Source of the DNA: Megaustenia siamemsis | Lineage: Eukaryota > Mollusca > Gastropoda > Stylommatophora > Ariophantidae | Direction of reading: 5' to 3' | Assembly (NCBI GenBank): GCA_032433765.1 | Contig: JAVIAB010000059.1 | Coordinates: 55,947,103 to 56,011,102 of the forward strand | DNA: 64,000 nucleotides | Shown: positions 19,365 to 30,576 of the stretch, in pieces | How positions within the stretch are numbered: the first letter of the stretch is position 1 | Layout: each line of letters starts with the position of its first letter | Notes under the pieces: model-generated | Databases searched by the model: none | The model's input: only the letters and a program-made list of their open reading frames with translations | Told to the model about the DNA's origin: nothing | Made by a program: the position numbers and the translations under genes

Positions 19365-21245
19365 TGTGGTTGATGTCATGTGTTCCACGAGGAGCTACAA
19401 GACGTAAGTCAAGTAAGTGAGAGCGTGATTGATGTCATGTGTTCCACGAGGAGCTACAAGACGTAAGTCAAGTAAGTGAGAGCGTGATTGATGTCATGTG
19501 TTCCACGAGGAGCTACAAGACGTGAGTCAAGTAAGTCAGACTGTGGTTGATGTCATGTGTTCCACGAGGAGCTACAAGACGTAAGTAAAGTAAGTGAGAG
19601 TGTGGTTGATGTCATGTGTTCCACGAGGAGCTACAAGACGTAAGTCAAGTAAGTCAGAGTGTGGTTGATGTCATGTGTTCCACGAGAAGCTGCAAGACGT
19701 AACTCAAGTAAGTGAGAGTGTGGTTGATGTCATGTGTTCCACGAGGAGCTACAAGACGTAAGTCAAGTAAGTCAGAGTGTGGTTGATGTCATGTGTTCCA
19801 CGAGAAGCTGCAAGACGTAAGTCAAGTAAGTCAGAGCGTGATTGATGTCATGTGTTCCACGAGGAGCTGCAAGACGTAAGTCAAGTAAGTGAGAGTGTGG
19901 TTGGTGTCATGTGTTCCACGAGGAGCTACAAGACGTAAGTCAAGTAAGTGAGAGTGTGGTTGATGTCATGTGTTCCACGAGGAGCTACAAGACGTAAGTA
20001 AAGTAAGTGAGAGTGTGGTTGATGTCATGTGTTCCACGAGGAGCTACAAGACGTAAGTAAAGTAAGTGAGAGTGTGGTTGATGTCATGTGTTCCACGAGG
20101 AGCTACAAGACGTAAGTCAAGTAAGTCAGAGTGTGGTTGATGTCATGTGTTTCCACGAGGAGCTACAAGACGTAAGTAAAGTAAGTGAGAGTGTGGTTGA
20201 TGTCATGTGTTCCACGAGGAGCTGCAAGACATAAGTGAAATAAGTGAGAGTGTGGTTGATGTCATGTGTTCCACGAGAAGCTGCAAGACGTAACTCAAGT
20301 AAGTCAGAGTGTGGTTGATGTCATGTGTTCCACGAGGAGCTACAAGACGTAAGTCAAGTAAGTCAGAGTGTGGTTGATGTCATGTGTTCCACGAGAAGCT
20401 GCAAGACGTAAGTCAAGTAAGTCAGAGCGTGATTGATGTCATGTGTTCCACTAGGAGCTGCAAGACGTAAGTCAAGTAAGCGAGAGTGTGGTTGGTGTCA
20501 TGTGTTCCACGAGGAGATACAAGACGTAAGTCAAGTAAGTGAGAGTGTGGTTAATGTCATGTGTTCCACGAGGAGCTACAAGACGTAAGTAAAGTAAGTG
20601 AGAGTGTGGTTGATGTCATGTGTTCCACGAGGAGCTACAAGACGTAAGTAAAGTAAGTGAGAGTGTGGTTGATGTCATGTGTTCCACGAGGAGCTACAAG
20701 ACGTAAGTAAAGTAAGTGAGAGTGTGGTTGATGTCATGTGTTCCACGAGGAGCTACAAGACGTAAGTAAAGTAAGTGAGAGTGTGGTTGATGTCATGTGT
20801 TCCTCGAGGAGCTACAAGACGTAAGTAAAGTAAGTGAGAGTGTGGTTGATGTCATGTGTTCCTCGAGGAGCTACAAGACGTAAGTAAAGTAAGTGAGAGT
20901 GTGGTTGATGTCATGTGTTCCACGAGGAGCTGCAAGACATAAGTCAAGTAAGTCAGAGTGTGGTTGATGTCATGTGTTCCACGAGGAGCTACAAGACGTA
21001 AGTAAAGTAAGTGAGAGTGTGGTTGATGTCATGTGTTCCACGAGGAGCTACAAGACGTAAGTAAAGTAAGTGAGAGTGTGGTTGATGTCATGTGTTCCAC
21101 GAGGAGCTACAAGACGTAAGTAAAGTAACTGAGAGTGTGGTTGATGTCATGTGTTCCACGAGGAGCTGCAAGACATAAGTCAAGTAAGTCAGAGTGTGGT
21201 TGATGTCATGTGTTCCACGAGGAGCTACAAGACATAAGTCAGAGT
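19365..21245. repeat. 59-bp minisatellite, about 32 copies
   Basis: Head-to-tail units of exactly 59 bp with TGATGTCATGTGTTCCACGA and GGAGCTACAAGACGTAAGT. The end is GTAAGT repeated (AAGTAAGTGAGAG or CAAGTAAGTCAGAG). Variant units with GAGAAGCTGCAAGACGTAA recur in the same order at 19681 and 20272, showing a ten-unit higher-order duplication. No coding role seen. Confidence 0.97.
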
Positions 21246-21324
21246 TGAGAGGGAGACGGTTAGGCATTGATCTCAAGCCACAATTTGAAATAGAGGAATT
21301 TGTTCACAGCGACATTCGGTAGAA

Positions 21325-21480
21325 GTAGCGGCTCTGGCTCTATGATTAACCCGCTCATTATTACCAGACGGGTGCAGGTTCGATTTCTAGAAACACCTTT
21401 TTTTTTTAATCGACGACAAGGTTCCAGAGCTCACTGAGGAACTGAAAATGTGTACTTTTTTTTTTTTTTTTTTTTTTTTG
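21325..21480 (+). mobile_element. Possible tRNA-derived SINE or tRNA pseudogene with T-run
   Basis: The sequence around GGTGCAGGTTCGATTTCTAG has a box B-like GGTTCGATT, preceded by a plausible tRNA-like arm. It is followed by T-runs at 21397 and 21452. No second copy lies in the window, so this is tentative. Confidence 0.35.
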
Positions 21481-21492
21481 GGGGGGGGGGGG
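21452..21492. repeat. Poly(T) then poly(G) run
   Basis: About 25 T followed by about 13 G. Such a run may be a real tract or an assembly weak point. Confidence 0.8.
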
Positions 21493-22576
21493 AGGTTGTT
21501 ATATCATGCGGTCTGACGAGTTACCGATAACATCCCCGATCAATTCCACCGTTGCCTAGTGAACATATTTAGTGCTGCCACCATATTTTCCATGCTAGGT
21601 ATGCGTCAGAAATACCTGAACGGAATATCCGTATTTGAGATCACAGACAGACGTTAAGACCATTGACACCTTTTAATCTGACATTGACAGCTGTACGTCA
21701 CTGTCGAGTAAGTGATAACAATATGATAGAGTGAAATTAATGCTACCAACATCGATTATCTCGCCGGTGCTATAGCTTTCATGACTATTTGCTCTATTAG
21801 ACTGATATTAAACTCAGTTCGAGTTCAAAGATGGTGGTCCAATTTCCAATAAATTCCAATAATATGCTGCCCAGTGGTTATCTTTCCTGGCTAACTTCTG
21901 GAAACATCCAAACTCTCGACCCATTAATGTTTCATCTAAAAGTGCCCAGCAAGGGTTCATGGAGATCTAGAATGTATCAACAACACAACGACCATACTTA
22001 CATGCCAGCTGTTAATATCCACAATGTTGGTACAAACGCGATAACATAAATAAAGAAAATATGTTAACACAGGACATAAGCTATGTTGTCGTGTCTGTTT
22101 CTTATCTTATCATACATGGCACAACTATTAATGGAGCAGAGACAAGACATGAAAAACTATATATATATATTGAGAGGGAAGACTACTCGGTACTAAAAAG
22201 TGCCGTGCTGAAGTCGGATGTGTTGGACCGAAAGGTGTATATGTCACAGATATACCTCCAACGACAACCCAAGGCATACACGCTCAGTTAACCTTCTGTA
22301 AAGCGTGGAAGACAATAAGGCCTTCCTTTAGCCATCAGGTGAACGGAAGCAGACAGCAAGCAGCCTTCACAAGAAACAAAAGAAAACGCATCTCTAATCT
22401 GAAGAGTCCACGAAATAAATGCGACACTAATGAACTGTGAACTTCAACATGACTCCACGTATGCGATCTCACACGGAGAGATGTCTACACAACGATCGGG
22501 CTCATGAACGTCTGAGGGGAACCCCAATTGTTCGACTTTACCTTCAATTTTTGCACCACATAAATAAAAAGCAGAA
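21493..22576. other. No recognisable gene
   Basis: Two short open frames (21831-22049 and 22061-22291) have no recognisable domain or codon pattern. I see no repeats here. Confidence 0.5.
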
Positions 22577-22906
22577 TATATATATGGCCCTTTTTGTCTT
22601 GTCAGACGGTCTAGTGGAGGCTATTGCGTATTTTTTTGAGGTATTGTTTTTGCCGAACAGCTTCTCTCGTGGCTAATTCTACCAATGTTTGACAAACACA
22701 CGCGGTCACATAATGAACAGGACAGGCTCGCTGGTCCACAGGGTTTACCATCCTTTTTCATGAGTCTCTTCTCTTCTAAGTCCTGTCTTAGCACAGTCTC
22801 AATGTTGTTATACCGTTCCTTATACGTGCTCTCCATGATGTGCGGTCACTTGCCAGATGTTGCCAGTCGTTTTCACAGATGGAGAAGTCTTTCAGAGATG
22901 ATTTAA
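22577..22906 (-). mobile_element. LINE-G 3' fragment
   Basis: Near-identical to 37127-37450. It encodes the C-terminal zinc-finger tail with CSLCDRVCLSNIGRISHERS (C-x2-C-x12-H-x3-C pattern) and ends next to a short TA run, as the larger copy does. Confidence 0.9.
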
Positions 22907-22954
22907 AAAAAAAAATAGTTTTGGCAGAATAGCTCAGGCCAAATAGCATTTCAT

Positions 22955-22959
<5 letters not shown>

Positions 22960-23031
<72 letters not shown>
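22960..23031. repeat. (TC)n microsatellite
   Basis: Nearly pure CT dinucleotide run, followed directly by dispersed repeat R. Confidence 0.97.
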
Positions 23032-23258
23032 TTGCGATGAGGACTCAGTCAGAGTAGGATTCCAGACTCCCACATGAAGTCAGCTGTCAGGCTAAGTGTG
23101 TTGATCGCCCCCACAGACAGAACGTCACATTTAGAGTCCGCCAGATCCACTCTGACTGAACACCCGTTAATACGTTGCACTGTGTTCTGCGCCAGTGGCC
23201 CAGTGCATCCGACTTCAGCCATCATTTTATCAGGTTTGCTTTCCTTAGCCTTTGATTG
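23032..23258 (-). repeat. Dispersed repeat R, copy 1, ending in (GA)n
   Basis: On the minus strand it contains GACAATCAAAGGCTAAGGAA and CACTGGGCCACTGGCGCAGA, then runs into (GA)n. A second copy with the same order and the same GA tail is at 50978-51270 on the plus strand. The family is not recognised. Confidence 0.7.
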
Positions 23259-23735
23259 TCATTTCAGAAAATGAAAAATATCTTATGCAGCAAATCTATG
23301 TCAATTGAAGTATTAAAGACAGTTCGTCTGTGCTATATAGAACCAATTTTGACCTACGGAAGCGAATCATGGAGAGTAGACAAACAAATGAAACAGCGGT
23401 TAGAGGCCACAGAAATGGGATTACTCAGAAGAATGTTGAATGTTCCCTGGACAGCTAAAAGGACCAATGAGGTCAACACAAAAAACACATCTCCTAGAAA
23501 ACATTAGAAAGAAACAATCACATTTTTCGGGCACATCAGAGAAGAGAAAAATAGGAAACTTGGTTACAACTGTCAAAATACAGAGAGAGAGAGATCGCGG
23601 ACGAGAAAGAGAGAAAATACTGGATAGCTTGGTGTCATGGCATGGAAACAGTCAACAACAAAACCGATACAATGTACTGTAGACATAAGAATGTGGAAGG
23701 ACAAGATTGCCTACGCTAACCGTATGGCACATGAT
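23256..23735 (+). mobile_element. Old LINE-E-like 3' fragment
   Basis: Reads MKNILCSKSMSIEVLKTVRL, then CYIEPILTYGSESW and MLNVPWTAKR, as in LINE-E. Later shifted frames end near CATGATGATG. It is more diverged than the other copies. Confidence 0.8.
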
Positions 23736-23872
23736 GATGCTGATGTTCATTTGAGCTTTTTACACAGGAACGACGTTTGCATCGCTAACATGTAAATGTG
23801 ATCACGTGATCTTGCTTAATCTATGATCATCTCTTGCCTCGGAGTTTTCTCCATTAATAAATATTTAAATCT

Positions 23873-24240
23873 TCATCCCAACGTTGTGCTACCAATGCCA
23901 GTCCTGGACCATAGATGCAAGAAGAATAATAAAATAACCTCTACTGATATGAAATGTGTCAGACGAATGACAGGAAACAGTCTGAGAGATAAGATCAGAA
24001 ATGAAGAAATGAGAAAAACAGCTAGGAATAGCCCCCGCCATAGAATATTTATTGTTAAAAAAACAAATAAAATGGTTTTGGCCACGTGACAATCAGAGTG
24101 ATCAATAAACAACACAACGAGCCCTCAATAAACGTGGCCAGAACACTAGGCCCAAGGACGACCACGAAATAAGATGATTTTGAGGGAATATTAGAAGCAC
24201 TAAGAAACATAAATTAAGCAGAGGCAAATAGAAGAGCTTC
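23873..24240 (+). mobile_element. LINE-B 3' fragment
   Basis: CTTCATCCCAACGTTGTGCT and the following 350 bp match 15187-15560 of LINE-B with frameshifts. It stops without the usual GAA tail. Confidence 0.85.
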
Positions 24241-24264
24241 CCGTGTGTTACCGGGGCCTCATTA

Positions 24265-24396
24265 TGAATACATTTTTTTGTGTGCAAAATTAACATCTTC
24301 ACTTTAGCGAAGTTTTTTTTTTGCAAAATTAACATCTTCACTTTAGCGAAGTTTTTTTTTTGCAAAATTAACATCTTCACTTTAGCGAAGTTTTTT
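24265..24396. repeat. 39-bp tandem repeat, three copies
   Basis: Units with GCAAAATTAACATCTTCACT and TTAGCGAAG followed by a T-run. TTCACTTTAGCGAAG could form a small hairpin. Confidence 0.9.
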
Positions 24397-24404
24397 TTTG
24401 ATCG

Positions 24405-24705
24405 CCAGCTTTGACCTCTGACGAAGTCCCTAGACACTATGAACTGAATTTTGCGTGTTAATCCATTTTCCCCTGACAACCGTGTGCACAGGGGTCCCTC
24501 GTCGTATAGGCAGATATCTCCGTCGGAGATATTCATATTTATTTCCGTGGATGAGTATTGACGTTTCAAGCTGGACCTCGCTGCTGAGACCAGGGGAAAT
24601 TATAGATAAAAATCCCAACTGGTTCAGCCGGGATTTGAACTCACAACCTCTCTGTTTAGAGGCCGGTGTCTTGCCTCGAGACCAACCAGTCCCTACTATA
24701 GTTTT
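24405..24705 (-). mobile_element. SINE-2, tRNA-derived
   Basis: On the minus strand it begins near 24695 with GGGACTGGTTGGTCTCGAGG (box A-like). A tRNA-like head with box B GAGTTCAAATCCCGGCT follows, then a roughly 200-bp body. This resembles a Leu/Ser-type tRNA head. Only one copy lies in the window, so the family call rests on the tRNA head. Confidence 0.55.
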
Positions 24706-25012
24706 AACTTAATTCATATATTCATGTCATTAGACACGATTGCTGATGCAAGGGACATAATGAGAGTGTTACATTCGTACTTTATATTTTGTGTGACTCT
24801 CTCCCCTAGCACAAGGTAAACATATTGTATGGTTTGTGTTCTGCGACACTGCACGAATTATCGACATTTATTTGAAGCACATGGACATACTTCTACATAA
24901 ACTACACATGTGTAAACATTCTCTTCTACTCGTTGACTTTAATTTGAAAAGTAATTATCATGAGAGGACAGACAATTTATCCCTTAATGTTGTCTTTTGT
25001 ATAATAAAAAAG
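24706..25012. other. No recognisable feature
   Basis: AT-rich single-copy-looking sequence between SINE-2 and SINE-1. Confidence 0.5.
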
Positions 25013-25230
25013 TAGAGTAAAGAGCCCCCGTCACGCAATTGGCGTATAGGGAATATGGTGTTAGCGACCATAAATTTTACAGACCTTCAGCACATGATTT
25101 TTGGAGTAAGGTGGTCAGTATTACACCCGTGCTGCTTTACTTTCCCTGAAAAAAATCCGGTACCCATTAAAGGCTGGGTGAACCTGGAAGCCGTCGGTTG
25201 GGATCAAACCCTACTTCTTGCCCTTCTATT
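25013..25230 (-). mobile_element. SINE-1 copy
   Basis: Complement of the SINE-1 body and tail: AGTAAAGAGCCCCCGTCACG, then GGTACCCATTAAAGGCTGGG and the box B complement GGGATCAAACCC. The first part of the tRNA head is missing. Confidence 0.9.
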
Positions 25231-25244
25231 GTATAATGTCTTTA

Positions 25245-25505
25245 ATATAATCATCATCATCAAGTACAGAGCCTGTTGGCGTAGGTGATCATGTCTCTCC
25301 ACAACTTTCGATCTCGACAGTTATTTATCATTTCTGTTGTTGACCTTCTGCCAAGCCATTCTCTTAAGCTGTCTGGTATCTTTTCTCTTTGCTTCCCTCT
25401 ATCTCTTCGTCCCTCAATTTTCCCAGTTGTTACAATATATTCCAGTTGTTCGCTTCTCATTAGATGACCCAAAAATGATGATTGTTTCTTCCTAATATTG
25501 GAAAT
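25245..25505 (-). mobile_element. LINE-E 3' fragment
   Basis: Minus-strand copy ending in the ATC repeat at 25249. The encoded tail reads EQLEYIVTTGKIEGRRDRG to LWRDMITYANRL without interruption. Confidence 0.9.
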
Positions 25506-25542
25506 TAGCTTTTATATAATATCTTTTGTATACTATCTTTTA

Positions 25543-25712
25543 CACCAGACCCAATGGTCGACCACGAAAAAGATGGATGAATGGAATATTAGAAGCACAA
25601 AGAAACATAACAGCAGCAGATGCGCACAGAAGAGCAAAAGACCGCAAATTATATCTCCCCTCGACGCTGAAAGGCAAATGAGGAAAGAACGAAGAAAGAA
25701 AAGAATGTCTTT
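25543..25712 (+). mobile_element. LINE-B 3' fragment
   Basis: Starts at ACCAGACCCAATGGTCGACC and ends with CCCCTCGACGCTGAAAGGCA and a GAA-rich tail. It matches the last 170 bp of LINE-B. Confidence 0.85.
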
Positions 25713-25759
25713 TGTTTATCATCTCTGGAACGTCCCGTGAATGAAACCTTGCAGGATTA

Positions 25760-25945
25760 TCACATATTTTCTATCAATCTCTGTCCCTCTGTCCTTTCTC
25801 CCTCCTCTCGCTACTCTTTCTCTGCACTCTCTCTCTCCCGCTGTTGTTCTTTCTCCTCTTTATTATCATCTCTATGTTTCTTCTCTCTCGACCCTTTTTT
25901 TTCGATCTTCTTTCTCCACCCTCTCTCTTTCTCTCTCTCTCTTTA
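25760..25945. repeat. CT-rich low-complexity tract
   Basis: Pyrimidine-rich sequence with repeated CTCTCTC. Open frames across it are compositional. Confidence 0.8.
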
Positions 25946-26054
25946 TGATCTGACTCATGATCATAATTACGTCATGTTTAATATTTGAACTCTGGAATGT
26001 TTGAAGTTTAAATCGGAAGAGTAGGCCATAAATGTTACCGCCTCCCGATCAAAA

Positions 26055-26668
26055 TTGTCATCACAGGCCAACTCACACCGTGAATCACAGGCCAACTCAC
26101 ACCGTCAATCACAGGCCAACTCACACCGTCAATCACAGGCCAACTCACACCGTGAATCACAGGCCAACTCACACCGTCAATCACAGGCCAACTCACACCG
26201 TGAATCACAGGCCAACTCACACCGTCAATCACAGGCCAACACACACCGTCAATCACAGGCCAACTCACACCGTCAATCACAGGCCAACTCACACCGTCAA
26301 TCACAGGCCAACTCACACCGTCAATCACAGGCCAACACACACCGTCAATCACAGGCCAACTCACACCGTCAATCACAGGCCAACTCACACCGTCAATCAC
26401 AGGCCAACAAACACCGTCAATCACAGGCCAACTCACACCGTCAATCACAGGCCAACTCACACCGTCAATCACAGGCCAACTCACACCGTCAATCACAGGC
26501 CAACTCACACCGTCAATCACAGGCCAACTCACACCGTCAATCACAGGCCAACTCACACCGTCAATCACAGGCCAACTCACACCGTCAATCACAGGCCAAC
26601 TCACACCGTCAATCACAGGCCAACTCACACCGTCAATCACAGGCCAACTCACACCGTCAATCACAGGC
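26055..26668. repeat. 24-bp minisatellite, about 25 copies
   Basis: Units of CAGGCCAACTCACACCGTCA plus ATCA, very homogeneous. Because 24 is a multiple of three, three frames stay open. They encode HRPTHTVN or SHRQSQAN on the plus strand and IDGVSWPV on the minus strand. I treat it as non-coding. Confidence 0.97.
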
Positions 26669-27111
26669 CATGTTACGGAGTTTGTGCTCTGGATCAGGAT
26701 TCTTCACGGATTTTCTCAAATAGGATGGGGAGGGGGAATATTTGAGCACTTATTGATTCATCCAGTGTGCAGTAACGATGGTCCTAACAATAAATAAACA
26801 AATAAATATCAAAGTAAGCTGTAGTGTTGAGGACGGTTGAAAATGACTGAATTGAAATCATAAACACTGAGACCAGGAAGAAACTTTGAGAAATGTGGTG
26901 GCTTTATTAGTTCTGTCATTTAGGAGTCACAGTGAAAGAATGAATGTACAGGTGTTAATGGCAATTGACTGATGAAAGAACAAACAATACTTGAGCTATT
27001 TCCTGCACAGCTAATTTGTAGAAATCTCTTTCTAGTCAACAGTTTTTTTTTTCTGTTCAGTTCATGAACGCAGCTTCTGTGTAGTCGGAAACTTCTCACA
27101 TCTGCTCTCCC
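26669..27111. other. No recognisable feature
   Basis: Ordinary AT-rich sequence. No repeat or gene seen. Confidence 0.5.
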
Positions 27112-27468
27112 ATGTCACAGCTTCCGCATGGCCCGTTGGCAAATTCTATTGACAAGGTCGACTACCGGCCAGCCCTAATCGGCGGCACAGGCGAGGATTC
27201 CAAACTACTTCCAATTAAAATAGAATGTACAGTGATTTCATCACTTCAGTTTACTCAAAAACCCATTTTTAAAACAAAAAAAGCAGCTAAAACGGATCAA
27301 GCGACTGCTGTGATCTCTGCAAAAACAAAGCTTCTTGTATCATGCCTTCTCGGTGATGACGTTAGTAAGGTCGAAGTTCAGTGCGAGTCAAGACATCTGC
27401 CTGGCAGACAGTTTCTGACGATATCAACGAGTAGAGAGCACCCAACAGTCACGTTTTCACTTAAATAA
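27112..27468 (+). CDS. Unrecognised 118-codon open frame
   Basis: Open from ATG to TAA, with balanced composition and the stretches VDYRPALIGGTGEDSKLLPI and SRHLPGRQFLTIST. There is no signal peptide, membrane segment or domain I know. It lies 300 bp beyond the end of the LRR-B pseudogene in the opposite orientation. It could be a host exon, an old mobile-element piece, or chance. Confidence 0.25.
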   Translation: MSQLPHGPLANSIDKVDYRPALIGGTGEDSKLLPIKIECTVISSLQFTQKPIFKTKKAAKTDQATAVISAKTKLLVSCLLGDDVSKVEVQCESRHLPGRQFLTISTSREHPTVTFSLK

Positions 27469-29399
27469 ATCGACAGAAAAACATAGCTTTCAAAATACAG
27501 AAGAGGTTGCTTTCAATGGTGGCACCCTCTATAGGCCAGCGACCATGGCCGTAATCATACCCGGAAGTCCCTATTAGACTTTTTATTAGAAAGAGAATGC
27601 TTATTCAAGTGACGATGCTGAGAAGTAAGCAGAACTATTTTGTCAAGAGATTTGTCATTATACATTTATTACCGTGTCTGTTGTGTCTGTGTACCTCGAC
27701 GCATATTGTTCTTGTACCATATTAAAGCAATTAATTATATTGAAACCAATATTTGTTTAGAATGATCTCACGCTACGCGGGGCAAGAAGGACTTAACGTG
27801 ACATAGAAATCATAAATACTGGTTATACCACAATCCCCAACGACACTACTACGGTACAATGACGTAATCCGCGCCTGCAAACTCTTCTCCTGGCAAGTAC
27901 ATTCCAGCAGAGTGCAGCCTCTGAAGTCCATATAATGAAGATTAGTCAACGAGGCGATTCCGAGGGTAAACGAGTGAGACTTGTGTTCATCAGACTCAGC
28001 TCATAAAGTTTAGGGACCTTCTTGAAAGCGTCATCGAAATTCTAGAAATTGGGTTGTTTCTGAGGTGTAGAATTAGAAGACTAGAATTTTCTGGAAAACT
28101 CGTGTCTGTCAACTCTGTAATGAGGTTATTATCCAGTTCAGCTTCTATTACCCAGGAGGAAAATCGAGGGCTTGTATCTGTTTTATCGAGTTAAAAGACA
28201 AGACCATGTCAGTGACAGATTTAAGAGTTAACAAAGCTCTTGGTATCAACGGAAATAAATTTGCGTTCAAAGTGAGAGTGTTGAGAGGGGAGGTAAAGAT
28301 CCCACATTCGAATCGGACATCCGTTGTTAGAAAACCTATACTGCTTATTTTCGTCAGATTTACCAAATCAGGAATTGATGTCAGTCTATTGTTATCTAAA
28401 TTAATCTCAAGTAAACAATCTGCATACGGAAGCAACGCGGTGCTTAGTTGTTTAGTGTCAAAGATGTGATTTGTATGCATTGTCAAGGATGTTAAATTGC
28501 TCCCCTTTGGAAGCCATGATACGTCACTTATGTTGTTCTCGTCCAGGTATAAAGTATTTAAAGAACGGAGCTTGGATAGTGCTTTAGGAACGGTTGTCAG
28601 GTGATTACTGTAATGGCAAGAGTGGACAAACTGTCGATCACATTGTCTAGAGCATCATCTGGCACCGAGGCTATAGAGTTATCTGACAAGCCCAGCTGGG
28701 TTAGATGGGTTAAGTTCTGGATCCACGTTGGCCAGGCTGTAAGGCTGCAGCTTTGGATTGAAAGTAGCTGGAGAGTTGTTCCTAGAGCGATCATTGCGTC
28801 AACATTCCAGTCTGTAATGTTGCATTCGTAAATACTGAAGGTTGTTAGGTTCTTTAAGTAGAGAAGAGCGTCTGGGATTCTGCTGAACCGGACGTTAGAG
28901 AATAGTAAGGTCTGTAGCGTTGTTGCAGATCCAATGAAAGCGAGATCGTCTATACGTTGTATTGGGTTTCCTCTCAGAGTTATCTCCTTGAGATTTGGAG
29001 GTAAACTGTCAGCTGGAATCCAAGTGATCCTGTTAAACTGAGGATTAATAATATACACATATGTTAGTTTTTTGACGTAACGTTAAATTATAACATAATT
29101 AACGTTTTAGTCACATAATAAGAGACACAAAAGTACTGAGATTCAGCTTGAAAACAAAATACAAGACATTTGAGGCAGTGGCACATCGTCGTCACCGATG
29201 TTTTTGAACGTGGCCCTTAGGGGGTGGTCGAGACCACCCAAAAGTTGTGACGTTTTCAAGAATGCGAGCAGGGTTGGTAGTGGGTAAAACAAAAACGTCA
29301 GTTATCTGTAATTGAAAAGTCACAAGCATTGAGTTTTGTTAAATAAATCCGCTCAGCGGGCAGTCTCAGAGCTATCGGTGGTAACTGGGCAGACAGATT

Positions 29400-29750
29400 A
29401 AATTGATTTGGATGCTTCATAACATAGAGAGACTAAATTGGCATTGCTGCTTCATGAAATAGACAGACTAAATTGGCTTTGCTGCTTCATGAAATAGACT
29501 AAATTGGCTTTGCTGCTTCATGAAATAGACAGACTAAATTGGCTTTGCTGCTTCATGAAATAAACAGACTAAATTGGCATTGCTGTTTCATGACATAGAC
29601 AGACTAAATTGGCATTGCTGCTTCATGAGATAGACAGACTAAATTGGCAGTGCTGCTTCATGAAATAGACAGACTAAACTGGCATTTCTGCTTCATGACA
29701 TAGGCAGACTAAATTTGCATTGTTGCTTCCAGAGATGGACAGACTAAATT
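29400..29750. repeat. 35-bp minisatellite, about nine copies
   Basis: Units with GACAGACTAAATTGGCATTG and CTGCTTCATGAAATA, inside intron 2 of LRR-B. Confidence 0.93.
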
Positions 29751-29925
29751 TGAAAAAAAATCCATTTGAGGCTGATTAAATTAAATGCAGCAGTTTTTTT
29801 TCTTTTTAAATAACATGTATACAATTGTAAACGTTTCGTCAAAAGGCGTCCATCAGCATCACAAGGCAACAAACAAGTGTGGATCGATTACATAGAAATG
29901 TTATACTTAACTTCAGTCTGAGCCT

Positions 29926-30076
29926 CTTGAAGAGATTGCCAGAGATCTAACAGGAAATGGGAATCTATTACCGGTACTTTCCCAGTTAATATTGAGTTAT
30001 CTTGAAGAGATTGCCAAGAGATCTAACAGGAAATGGGAATCTATTACCGGTACTTTCCCAGTTAATATTGAGTTAT
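29926..30076. repeat. About 75-bp direct duplication
   Basis: CTTGAAGAGATTGCCAGAGA through TTAATATTGAGTTAT occurs twice in tandem, in LRR-B intron 2. Confidence 0.9.
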
Positions 30077-30576
30077 TTGCGGGTCATCATCATTGCATTC
30101 CGAACATTTCCCGTACTCCCAGACAAGTTAACAGCTCACTACTAACCACGCAACGTTTGAATCGCTCGGTCGAAGGACGTCGCCCAACCATGACCACAAT
30201 AGGATTAGAGTTGTTCTAACATCTGAACATAGAACTTAATGAATATCTTCACTTGATACTTTATCTTCGCAATCTCACTTCGAACTTATTTAGCGTGTTC
30301 ATGTGTTATCGTTTAGAACATTCAAATTATTGCTGAAGATAATGTTCGGAGTGCAATGATAACATCCAGCCAATAACTCAATAACTGAACGCTGATGGTA
30401 GTCCACATAAACAACTTACGTCCAGATCTAAAGTTTCAAAGCCGTTTTAACTGCCACATCTTTAACCGGAACTGAAGACAGTCCTTTAATGGAGCAAGAT
30501 ATCGCAAGGTCAGAGCAGTCACATTCCTGGAAATAATAGACCTGGTAGTTGAGTCATCTTTATATTCACACAATAA

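Noticed and set aside
19365..21245. CRISPR-like array
   Set aside because: Units are contiguous and near-identical with no unique spacers, in a eukaryotic context. It is a minisatellite.
21831..22291. Two short open frames as genes
   Set aside because: No recognisable domain, no splice context shared with the LRR family, and length expected by chance in this composition.
26055..26668. Repeat-protein gene with 8-residue units
   Set aside because: All three open frames follow from a 24-bp unit length. There is no signal peptide, flanking exon or conserved non-repeat end.
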